Of a stretch of 63,550 nt of DNA, positions 53,906 to 59,865 are shown one piece after another. The notes beneath the pieces were generated by a model, which made no database searches, was not told the origin of the DNA, and saw only the letters and a list, made by a program, of their open reading frames with translations. Every line of letters starts with the position of its first letter. The stretch's first letter is position 1. Source of the DNA: Acidobacteriota bacterium (lineage in GTDB: Bacteria > Acidobacteriota > Terriglobia > Terriglobales > Acidobacteriaceae); assembly GCA_003225555.1 (NCBI GenBank), contig QIAM01000100.1, positions 1 through 63,550 on the forward strand, in the 5' to 3' direction. The position numbers and the translations under genes are program-made.

Positions 53906-54041
53906 CCTTCGACCTTTAATGATCCACGAGATATTACGGGAGACAAGACGTTGACAGGAAAATGACACTCTACTGACATGTCAGACTCTGCCGCTTCCTA
54001 GACTGTTCTCTATCGGGGCCCCCGCCCCTTGGGAGAACAAT

Positions 54042-54431
54042 ATGAAATCCGCTCAGATGCTACTCTTGGTCGCGCTCCTTGCCATTGGCATGGGCTGCGG
54101 CTACTCCAAACCCGCCACCACGCCACCGGCGCCCGGCACAACTCCCCACGTCACTCAGCTCAATCCGTCCAGCGCCACCTCGGGCGGCGCCGCGTTCGCG
54201 CTTGAAGTCGATGGCACGAGCTTTGCTGGCGACGCTTTCGTAAATTTCAACGGCAAACAGACGCCCACCTCGGTGACCGCGACCAAGATCATGGTCAACA
54301 TCCCAGCCCCGGCCATCATGAATTCCGGAACCGTGGCAGTTACGGTGACCAATCCCGGTAAGCCCGGCGGGGTATACGGTGGCGGCACCTCGGATGCCAC
54401 CTCGACGCCGATGAACTTCACCATCAACTAG
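54042..54431 (+). CDS. IPT/TIG-domain lipoprotein
   Basis: 129 residues. The N terminus is a lipoprotein signal (LLLVALLAIGMGCGYS) with the lipobox Cys at about 19. Residues 38-128 form one IPT/TIG immunoglobulin-like domain (QLNPSSATSGGAAFALEVDG, VTVTNPGKPGG). Such domains are common in surface proteins. Its last 8 nt overlap the end of the convergent aminotransferase gene. Function unknown. Confidence 0.85.
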   Translation: MKSAQMLLLVALLAIGMGCGYSKPATTPPAPGTTPHVTQLNPSSATSGGAAFALEVDGTSFAGDAFVNFNGKQTPTSVTATKIMVNIPAPAIMNSGTVAVTVTNPGKPGGVYGGGTSDATSTPMNFTIN

Positions 54432-55653
54432 AGCCGAGGACTGCCTCCAGCGCAGTCCTTAAAGCTCCCACCAATTGTCGCTTGTCAGCCAGGCTGCGTG
54501 CGTAAACCTCCTGCGCCGCGCGCACCGCCGCACCATATTCGACAGGTCTGGCGGTGGTCCGGGCCAGAACATGTTCCAGTGCCGCCAGGATGCCGATCGT
54601 GTCCAGGTAGTCGTAGTAGCCGATGTGCGCGATGCGAAAAAGATTCCCCTTCATCTCGCCCTGCCCATTCGCCACGACCGCGTCGAAAACTTCGCGGAAT
54701 TCTTTAACGATCTTGCCCGAATCGACTCCCTCCGGCGAACAGATCGCGGTCAACGCCGCCGCCGGCGAAGACGCGTAAAGCTTCAACCCAAGAGCCTTCG
54801 CCCCCGCCCGCGTCATCTCGGCGCACAGTTCCGCATTATTGACCAGAGTCTCGCGCCCGAGCGCCAGATTTCCATTGCCCATTCCACGAATGAATTCCAG
54901 CGCCGCGTCCAAAGCCGCAAATAGAGAAGTCGCCGGGGTGTAGGCGGTCTCACCTTTGGCCGCCGACTTCCGCTCCTTGCGCAAGTCGAAATAGTAGCGT
55001 GGGGATTTAGTGCTCTCCATACGCGTCCACGCCCGCTCACTCACGGCGCAATAGGCGAGGCCGGGAGGCATCATCAGCGCCTTCTGCGACCCCCCGATAA
55101 TCAAGTCCACGCCCCAGCCATCGGCGTCGAGATGAGTCGTCCCCAGCCCTGTAATCGCATCCACTACAAGCAAAGTATGGTCATCCGCGGCGCGGACAAT
55201 TTTAGCGATGCCCTGCACATCATGCCGCGCACCAGTCGAACTTTCCGTCGCCTGCACGAACACTGCCCGCACGTCAGGCGTGAGCCGCGCGCGAATGTCG
55301 CCCAAGGAAAATGTCTCGCCATAGGGAACGCTCAGCACGTCGACGTTGCAGTCGAAAGCCTTGGCCAGCCCCGTCCAGCGCTCGCCGAACTTCCCCGCCG
55401 TCAGCACCAGCACCTTGTCGCCTGGGGAAGTCAGGTTGGAGACCGAAGCCTCCATCACGCCCGTACCCGAACACGCGAGCACCAGCACATCATTCTGCGT
55501 GCCGACGAACTCCTTCATGTCGGAAAGCACGCGCTGAAACAGCGCGCGGAAGTCGGCGGTGCGGTGATGCGCCGTGAACGAAGCCATGGCCGTCTGCGCC
55601 GCCGGCAACAGCGGCGTCGGCCCGGGAGTAAAAAGACGATTCTTGCGCAACAT
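54424..55653 (-). CDS. Class V aminotransferase (alanine-glyoxylate / serine-pyruvate type)
   Basis: 409 residues. PLP-dependent fold-type I enzyme: start LFTPGPTPLLPAAQTAMASF, LVVDAITGLGTTHLDADGWG, and the PLP lysine in GGSQKALMMPPGLAYCA. The C-terminal IAHIGYYDYLDTIGILAALE is typical of AGXT/SPT relatives, which also include enzymes acting in serine synthesis or phosphoserine transamination. serA lies 0.5 kb downstream on the same strand, so a serine-pathway role is likely but not proven. The gene overlaps the IPT lipoprotein gene tail to tail. Confidence 0.9.
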   Translation of the reverse strand: MLRKNRLFTPGPTPLLPAAQTAMASFTAHHRTADFRALFQRVLSDMKEFVGTQNDVLVLACSGTGVMEASVSNLTSPGDKVLVLTAGKFGERWTGLAKAFDCNVDVLSVPYGETFSLGDIRARLTPDVRAVFVQATESSTGARHDVQGIAKIVRAADDHTLLVVDAITGLGTTHLDADGWGVDLIIGGSQKALMMPPGLAYCAVSERAWTRMESTKSPRYYFDLRKERKSAAKGETAYTPATSLFAALDAALEFIRGMGNGNLALGRETLVNNAELCAEMTRAGAKALGLKLYASSPAAALTAICSPEGVDSGKIVKEFREVFDAVVANGQGEMKGNLFRIAHIGYYDYLDTIGILAALEHVLARTTARPVEYGAAVRAAQEVYARSLADKRQLVGALRTALEAVLGSS

Positions 55654-55775
55654 ACCGGTAATGTCCTGAGATTAAGGAGAATTGTGCTCCTCAGTAGTTT
55701 ATCGGATGCCGGCGGGTTCTGACACACGTCTTGTGATCGCAGCTTCTGGCGACTCCTTTCGTGCTCCGGAGCGTG

Positions 55776-55795
55776 CCCTGAGCAGAGCCGAAGGG
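55776..55795. repeat. CCCTGAGC..GCCGAAGGG repeat unit, also in the element at 59709
   Basis: CCCTGAGCAGAGCCGAAGGG matches 59751-59770 in 17 of 20 positions. It sits in the gap upstream of the aminotransferase gene, without any TGTCATCC terminus nearby. Confidence 0.5.
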
Positions 55796-55878
55796 TGTCC
55801 TTGGTGGTAGTCCGGGATCTTCGAAACCACGAACGACAAGAAGGGCGCACGAAGGAGACCCGTACGGTGGTAGGGAAG

Positions 55879-56184
55879 CTAGCTACGCCCGGATTTCACT
55901 GCGAGAATTTCCGGTTTCGCAATGTCCGGAGGTTTGGAAAACAGATCTTTCGCTTTTGCAAAAAGCCCTTTGGCGATGTCACCATTGAGGCGAGCGTTGC
56001 GGCTACTCTCGTCGGCAAAAGCATCAAAGATGCCGTATGTGGTCGGACCCATCTTGATGGCGTACCAACTGAGAGTACCCGATTCGCGCTCGGCGAGCGG
56101 CTGCGCCGATTTCAAAGGGTCTTCGACTTCCTTTTCCTTGCCCGGTTTCGCTTCCAGTTGCGCCCAGACAGCTAGTCTGCTCAC
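55879..56184 (-). CDS. ABM (antibiotic biosynthesis monooxygenase) domain protein
   Basis: 101 residues forming one dimeric alpha-beta barrel (ferredoxin-like) domain: SRLAVWAQLEAKPGKEKEVE, ESGTLSWYAIKMGPTTYGIF and FDAFADESSRNARLNGDIAK. ABM proteins are cofactor-free monooxygenases or heme-degrading enzymes; the substrate is unknown. The N-terminal strand with PGKEKEVE is the standard start. Confidence 0.88.
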   Translation of the reverse strand: MSRLAVWAQLEAKPGKEKEVEDPLKSAQPLAERESGTLSWYAIKMGPTTYGIFDAFADESSRNARLNGDIAKGLFAKAKDLFSKPPDIAKPEILAVKSGRS

Positions 56185-56281
56185 GGCATTTTCCTCCTCC
56201 GTATGAGATGCCCGAAACGCTCGCGAGGTGACAACTCAGAATTCCAATCGTTCGAGACCCGTCCGCGCGAAATCACTCCGC

Positions 56282-56287
56282 TATAAT
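56282..56287 (+). promoter_or_regulatory. TATAAT -10 box directly before yqeY
   Basis: A perfect TATAAT ends 9 nt before the yqeY ATG, so the transcript would start at or within a few bases of the start codon. There is no -35 match at 17 nt and no Shine-Dalgarno sequence. Confidence 0.5.
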
Positions 56288-56296
56288 TGCCGCATC

Positions 56297-56758
56297 ATGA
56301 GCCTCGTCGATCAGATCCAGAAAGACATCACCAGCGCCATGAAGGCAAAGGACGAAGCCCGTCTCTCCACCCTGCGCATGGTCAAGAGTGCGTTGCACCT
56401 TCGCCAGGTCGAGAAGATGGCGCCACTCGACGACAAAGAATCCCAGGCCGTGCTCACCACACTGATCAAGCAGCGCAAGGAGTCCGTCGAGCAATTCACC
56501 AAGGGCGGACGCCAGGAGATGGCCGACAAAGAAGCCGCTGAAATCGTCCTGATCGAAACCTACCTACCCAAAGCCGCCGGCGAAGCCGAAATCGTCGCCG
56601 GAGTAAAAGCCGTGATTGCCGAAATGGACTCCCCCACTATGAAAGACATGGGCACGGTGATGAAGAACGCCATGGCGAGGTTCAACGCCGCCGGCATGCG
56701 CGTGGACGGGAAGTTGGTCAGTGAGGCGGTGAAGCGAGAGCTGGGTACAAAACCATAA
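56297..56758 (+). CDS. yqeY: GatB/YqeY-domain protein
   Basis: 153 residues from the ATG at 56297; the longer frame upstream contains the promoter. Helical YqeY domain: SLVDQIQKDITSAMKAKDEA, LSTLRMVKSALHLRQVEKM, PTMKDMGTVMKNAMARFNAA and GMRVDGKLVSEAVKRELG, as in the tail of the amidotransferase subunit GatB. The stand-alone protein is thought to act on tRNA or to support translation; its biochemical role is unproven. Confidence 0.93.
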   Translation: MSLVDQIQKDITSAMKAKDEARLSTLRMVKSALHLRQVEKMAPLDDKESQAVLTTLIKQRKESVEQFTKGGRQEMADKEAAEIVLIETYLPKAAGEAEIVAGVKAVIAEMDSPTMKDMGTVMKNAMARFNAAGMRVDGKLVSEAVKRELGTKP

Positions 56759-56833
56759 GGCGACGTTGGATACGGATCGGCAACCCAGTCAAACATCGTC
56801 ATTAGAAGACTTTCTTCGCTATGGGGCGGGCAG

Positions 56834-57113
56834 CTAGTAACCTTCCTATGCCGAAACGAGTGCATCACGACCTCCGCTCCCGATATGTCATATCGCAAAC
56901 GGTACTCACGCCAGCGTATCCGCCACTGCCCTCCGTCGGACGGAAGACCAACAAGCTTCTTAATTGGATACTGCCCGCCTCGGTTGTGTGGGTCTTCGGC
57001 GAGGATGGCCACCAACTCCTCCAGCGCCTCGACTAAAGCGGAATTGCCCTTCGCGGTCTTCCGAAACTCCGCTCGAACGAAGGCGTCGACAGGACTAGGA
57101 ATCGCGCCGCCAT
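56834..57113 (-). pseudogene. RelE/ParE-like toxin, frameshifted
   Basis: Reading minus from the ATG at 57113 gives MAARFLVLSTPSFERSF, then the frame must shift by one base (near 57062) to continue KTAKGNSALVEALEELVAIL, AEDPHNRGGQYPIKKLVGLP, QWRIRWREYRLRYDIS and RHRK, a RelE-type toxin (KKL and WRIR motifs). Without the shift a stop follows soon. At the 3' end a second shift is needed to reach the TAG at 56834-56836 and the usual Tyr-stop; otherwise the frame runs on antisense through yqeY. The antitoxin gene is 42 nt upstream, as expected for an antitoxin-toxin pair. The toxin is very likely dead. Confidence 0.68.
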
Positions 57114-57155
57114 ACCAGCACTTATTTCCTTCTTTTAGAGCCCTGCCATCGAAGT

Positions 57156-57401
57156 TCAGCCAGAAATTTGTCCGCTTCGCGCGCCTCGCCTCGACGATAT
57201 TCTTTTTTCGATCTGTTTCTTGACGCCTGGATCTTGCAACTTCAGATAGTCCTCCAGGTCATCCACATTCATGATGCCTGCCACAGGAATCCCGTCTTTC
57301 TCCAGGATGAAATACTCGCGATTCACGCGAGCCCGCCGGACGACTTGCCCGAGGTTGATGCGCGCTCTGGTCAGCGGAATACGATGGACGACGCTTTTCA
57401 T
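57156..57401 (-). CDS. Phd/YefM-family antitoxin
   Basis: 81 residues from the ATG at 57401. Phd fold: HRIPLTRARINLGQVVRRAR and EYFILEKDGIPVAGIMNVDD, then a charged helical tail (LQDPGVKKQIEKRISSRRGA) that would wrap the toxin. It would bind DNA as a dimer and repress its own operon with the help of the toxin. Two adjoining palindromes in its promoter agree with that. Its toxin partner downstream is frameshifted. Confidence 0.85.
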   Translation of the reverse strand: MKSVVHRIPLTRARINLGQVVRRARVNREYFILEKDGIPVAGIMNVDDLEDYLKLQDPGVKKQIEKRISSRRGARSGQISG

Positions 57402-57416
57402 GATAACCTCTCGATC

Positions 57417-57465
57417 GATTAACATTAATCAATCTTGATTAAATATGACGCAGAGCAACTGTCAA
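57417..57465 (-). promoter_or_regulatory. Antitoxin promoter with two overlapping operator palindromes
   Basis: On minus: TTGACA (57460-57465), a 16-nt spacer, TTTAAT (57438-57443, five of six). Two perfect palindromes overlap by four bases just downstream: AATCAATCTTGATT (57427-57440) and GATTAACATTAATC (57417-57430). They cover the -10 and start site, the classical position for autorepression by an antitoxin. Confidence 0.75.
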
Positions 57466-57484
57466 GAATCACTCGTAATGCTTT

Positions 57485-58393
57485 TCATTTGCTTCTCTGC
57501 AACTCCCGATACGCCTCGCTCTTAGAAATCCCCCGTTCCTTCGCCACCTTTTTCAACGCGGCCTTCTCATCCACTTTCTCTTCAGCCACAATCTGGTCAA
57601 CCCTCTGTCGGACGCTCACCGTCGTATTCACTGGCGCATGGACGTCCTCTTCCTCCGCCTTCCCGATCAGCAGCGTGATCTCCCCCTTGACCCCATCCCG
57701 CGCCTTCAGTGTCCCCAACACCTCGCCTGCGCGCCCGCGCAGAAACTCCTCATGCACCTTGGTTACTTCGCGCGCCACCACAACATGCCGGGCCACTCCC
57801 AGAACCTCGACCACGTCCGAGAGCGTCTCCACCACCCGGTGTGGAGCTTCATAGAAAACCTGCGTGCGCGGCGAAGTTCGGATCGCCTCCAGCGCCGCCC
57901 GCCGCTCCCCGCGCTTCGCCGGAAGAAATCCGCTGAAGCGGAACGAATCCGTAGGCAGCCCGCTCGCCACCAGCGCCGCCAGAAATGCCGACGCTCCCGG
58001 AATCGGCACCACCGGCACATGATGCCGGATCGCCAGCGCAATCAGCCGATATCCGGGATCGGAAATCCCCGGCATACCCGCATCCGTGACCAGCGCCACG
58101 CTCGCTCCCTCCTGCAGCTCTTTCACCAGCTCGGCCGAGCGCGTCATCTCATTGTGCTCGTGGTAGCTGGTGGTGCGTGTAGAAATCGCGTAGTGGTTGA
58201 GCAGCTTCTGCGTCTGCCGCGTATCTTCGCAGGCGATGACGTCCACTTCCTTCAACACTCGCACCGCCCGCAGCGTGATGTCCTCCAGATTACCGATCGG
58301 CGTCGCGACAAGATACAGCGCCGGGCCCACGGCTCGGGAGGAATTGCCCGAGGCGGCAGCCGGCGCGGCGGTTTTGGGGCCGGACTCGCTCAT
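57485..58393 (-). CDS. rsmI: 16S rRNA (cytidine1402-2'-O)-methyltransferase RsmI
   Basis: 302 residues. Tetrapyrrole-methylase fold: GPALYLVATPIGNLEDITLR at the start, VIACEDTRQTQKLLNHYAI, and SVALVTDAGMPGISDPGYRL as the SAM-binding and catalytic core. The end has the RsmI helical tail (KVAKERGISKSEAYRELQR). It methylates the 2'-OH of C1402 in 16S rRNA. Convergent with nothing; the antitoxin gene follows on the same strand. Confidence 0.95.
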   Translation of the reverse strand: MSESGPKTAAPAAASGNSSRAVGPALYLVATPIGNLEDITLRAVRVLKEVDVIACEDTRQTQKLLNHYAISTRTTSYHEHNEMTRSAELVKELQEGASVALVTDAGMPGISDPGYRLIALAIRHHVPVVPIPGASAFLAALVASGLPTDSFRFSGFLPAKRGERRAALEAIRTSPRTQVFYEAPHRVVETLSDVVEVLGVARHVVVAREVTKVHEEFLRGRAGEVLGTLKARDGVKGEITLLIGKAEEEDVHAPVNTTVSVRQRVDQIVAEEKVDEKAALKKVAKERGISKSEAYRELQRSK

Positions 58394-58412
58394 GCGCGGA
58401 GTCTACCACCGC

Positions 58413-58442
58413 CTATGTGGGGATAGCCGCCGTCGAGACTGT
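58413..58442. repeat. tatgtggggatagccgcc-type repeat
   Basis: This unit resembles atgtggggacagccgcc at 63482-63498 and lies directly before the MITE-like element. It is part of the dispersed intergenic repeats. Confidence 0.5.
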
Positions 58443-58455
58443 ACAGGCTAAGCAT

Positions 58456-58565
58456 TGTCATCCTGGGCGGAGGTCTTGTCGCGAAGAGCTCGCCCAGACC
58501 GAAGCGAAGCGGCCTATGCACTTCGCCGGGAAGCACACAGGTCCTTCGCTTCGCTCAGGATGACA
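58456..58565. mobile_element. MITE-like element, copy 1 (TGTCATCCTG / CAGGATGACA)
   Basis: A 110-bp segment bounded by a perfect 10-bp terminal inverted repeat, with no coding capacity. Its right end, ggtccttcgcttcgctcagg followed by atgacaa, is identical at 26 of 27 positions to the right end of the copy at 59709-59841. Both also share cctatgcact in the middle. It may be a non-autonomous transposon or a REP/BIME-type element. Confidence 0.6.
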
Positions 58566-58674
58566 ATTCAGTTGGTCTGGCTTCGTCAGCCGATCTGGAC
58601 ATCCTCTTGTGCAACCGTAACTTCCCGCCTGCAAAGACGGTTTATGTTAATGTCCCCTCAACCGAGGCCGCCCC

Positions 58675-59040
58675 ATGACTGCCAACGACTTCCGTAAAAT
58701 CGCCCTCTCCTTCCCCGAAACCGAACAACGCGCCCATATGAACCATCCCGATTTTCGCGTCTGCGGAAAAATCTTCGCTACGCTCGGATACCCCGACAAA
58801 TCGCGCGGAATGGTCAAACTCCCGCCGGAGCAGCAACACTATTTCTCAAAGGATTATCCCGAAGTGTTCGTCCCCGTGAAAGGCGTCTGGGGACGCCGCG
58901 GCGCCACCAGCGTCCATCTGAAAGCCGCCGACAAAGAAACCCTGCGCAGGGCGATCGAGGCCGCGTGGCGCAACACCGCTCCCAAGCGGGTCACAGAAGC
59001 ATTCCTGGGAGCGCCTAAGCCCGGGCCATCCAAACGGTAG
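58675..59040 (+). CDS. MmcQ/YjbR-family protein
   Basis: 121 residues. The family's compact alpha-beta (DNA-binding-like) fold: FRKIALSFPETEQRAHMNHP, DFRVCGKIFATLGYPDKSRG, VKLPPEQQHYFSKDYPEVFV and VHLKAADKETLRRAIEAAWR. The family occurs singly in many genomes and its job is unknown; some members resemble cytosolic DNA-binding proteins. It ends in a basic tail. Confidence 0.9.
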   Translation: MTANDFRKIALSFPETEQRAHMNHPDFRVCGKIFATLGYPDKSRGMVKLPPEQQHYFSKDYPEVFVPVKGVWGRRGATSVHLKAADKETLRRAIEAAWRNTAPKRVTEAFLGAPKPGPSKR

Positions 59041-59095
59041 ATCGTCGGGCATTGCTCCCTCAAACTATGCCAGGGCTCGGAAGAAATTTTGCTCA

Positions 59096-59217
59096 TCTCC
59101 GCGCACTCTGCGGCTGTTCTCCGCGACCTCTGCGATTCGAGGTTTATGTCTGCCGAGCTCCCCTCGAAAACCAAATCGCGGAGACCGCCGAGAACGTCCG
59201 CAAAGGACGCAGAGAAA
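59096..59217. repeat. TCCGCG..CTCTGCGG repeat, copies B in inverted array
   Basis: 59098-59135 matches copy A at 45071 in 34 of 38 positions. A reverse-oriented relative (gcggagaccgccgagaacgt and cgcagagaaa) follows at about 59177-59217, so the pair could form a long imperfect hairpin in the gap before fmdB. Confidence 0.55.
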
Positions 59218-59332
59218 CCCGACATCGCACAAACTGAGATATTGCGGACCACTCACTCAAATTGACGCCATCGAACCTCCACCCCTAAAATCAATACGAA
59301 GGCAGTTTTCCTCACGAACCGTCTCACACCCC

Positions 59333-59671
59333 ATGCCACTTTACGAATATCAGTGCAAGAAATGCGGTCACCGCTTCGAGAAAATCCAGAAATTCTCCGA
59401 CAAGATGGTCAAGAAGTGTCGTGACTGCGGGGGAGTCGTCGAGCAGATGATTTCCGCTCCGGCGGTGCAGTTCAAGGGTTCCGGATGGTATGTAACCGAC
59501 TACGCCAAGAAGTCGCAGGCGCCCGCGTCAGAAGGCGGCAGCAAGGAATCGAAGAAGGAAGAGAAATCTAAGTCCGAGAGTTCTTCCAAAGAAAGTTCTT
59601 CGAAAGAGAGTTCCTCCAAGGAAAGCTCTGTCAAAGATAGTTCTTCCAAGAAATCCGACAAGCACAACTAA
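59333..59671 (+). CDS. FmdB-family zinc-ribbon protein with Ser/Lys repeat tail
   Basis: 112 residues. Residues 1-45 are the FmdB zinc ribbon: MPLYEYQCKKCGHRFEKIQK and KKCRDCGGVVEQMISAPAV, with the paired Cys (CxxC...CxxC) binding one zinc. GSGWYVTDYAKKS is the conserved short linker. The last 45 residues are a low-complexity Ser/Lys/Glu tail built from five-residue repeats (SSKES). The role of FmdB is not established; a regulatory or ribosome-linked part has been suggested for the family. The tail is probably disordered. Confidence 0.9.
   Translation: MPLYEYQCKKCGHRFEKIQKFSDKMVKKCRDCGGVVEQMISAPAVQFKGSGWYVTDYAKKSQAPASEGGSKESKKEEKSKSESSSKESSSKESSSKESSVKDSSSKKSDKHN
59580..59654 (+). repeat. 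Five tandem 15-nt repeats in fmdB
   Basis: Five units of 15 nt (gttcttccaaagaaa, gttcttcgaaagaga, gttcctccaaggaaa, gctctgtcaaagata, gttcttccaagaaat) encode the repeating SSKES pentapeptide. Most differences are synonymous or conservative, so the period is kept at protein level. Copy number could vary between strains by slippage. Confidence 0.8.
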
Positions 59672-59708
59672 CGGCCGGGAGTCGCCGCCGGTTTGGGATC
59701 TACTCCCT

Positions 59709-59841
59709 TGTCATCCCAAGGCCCGCGCACTTTGCGGGCCGAAGAACCTGCCCTGAGCCCAGCCGAAGGGACCTATGCACTCGTCTGTGTCTTCGGCGGC
59801 GCCGGCAATGTACATGGTCCTTCGCGTCGCTCAGGATGACA
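59709..59841. mobile_element. MITE-like element, copy 2 (TGTCATCC / GGATGACA)
   Basis: 133 bp bounded by the 8-bp inverted repeat TGTCATCC/GGATGACA. It shares its right end with copy 1 (26 of 27) and contains the CCCTGAGC..GCCGAAGGG unit (59751-59770) also seen at 55776. An internal hairpin, gcccgcgcactttgcgggc, lies at 59721-59739. It encodes nothing. Confidence 0.6.
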
Positions 59842-59865
59842 AGTATGATCAGAGCTTGCCCACTA

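Noticed and set aside
56560..57015. 152-codon continuous frame taken as a complete gene
   Set aside because: Its first half is the body of the RelE-like toxin without a proper start, and the second half is antisense to yqeY, so it is an effect of frameshifts and not a gene.
59577..59654. Possible CRISPR array
   Set aside because: The five 15-nt repeats are contiguous, in frame within a gene and without spacers.
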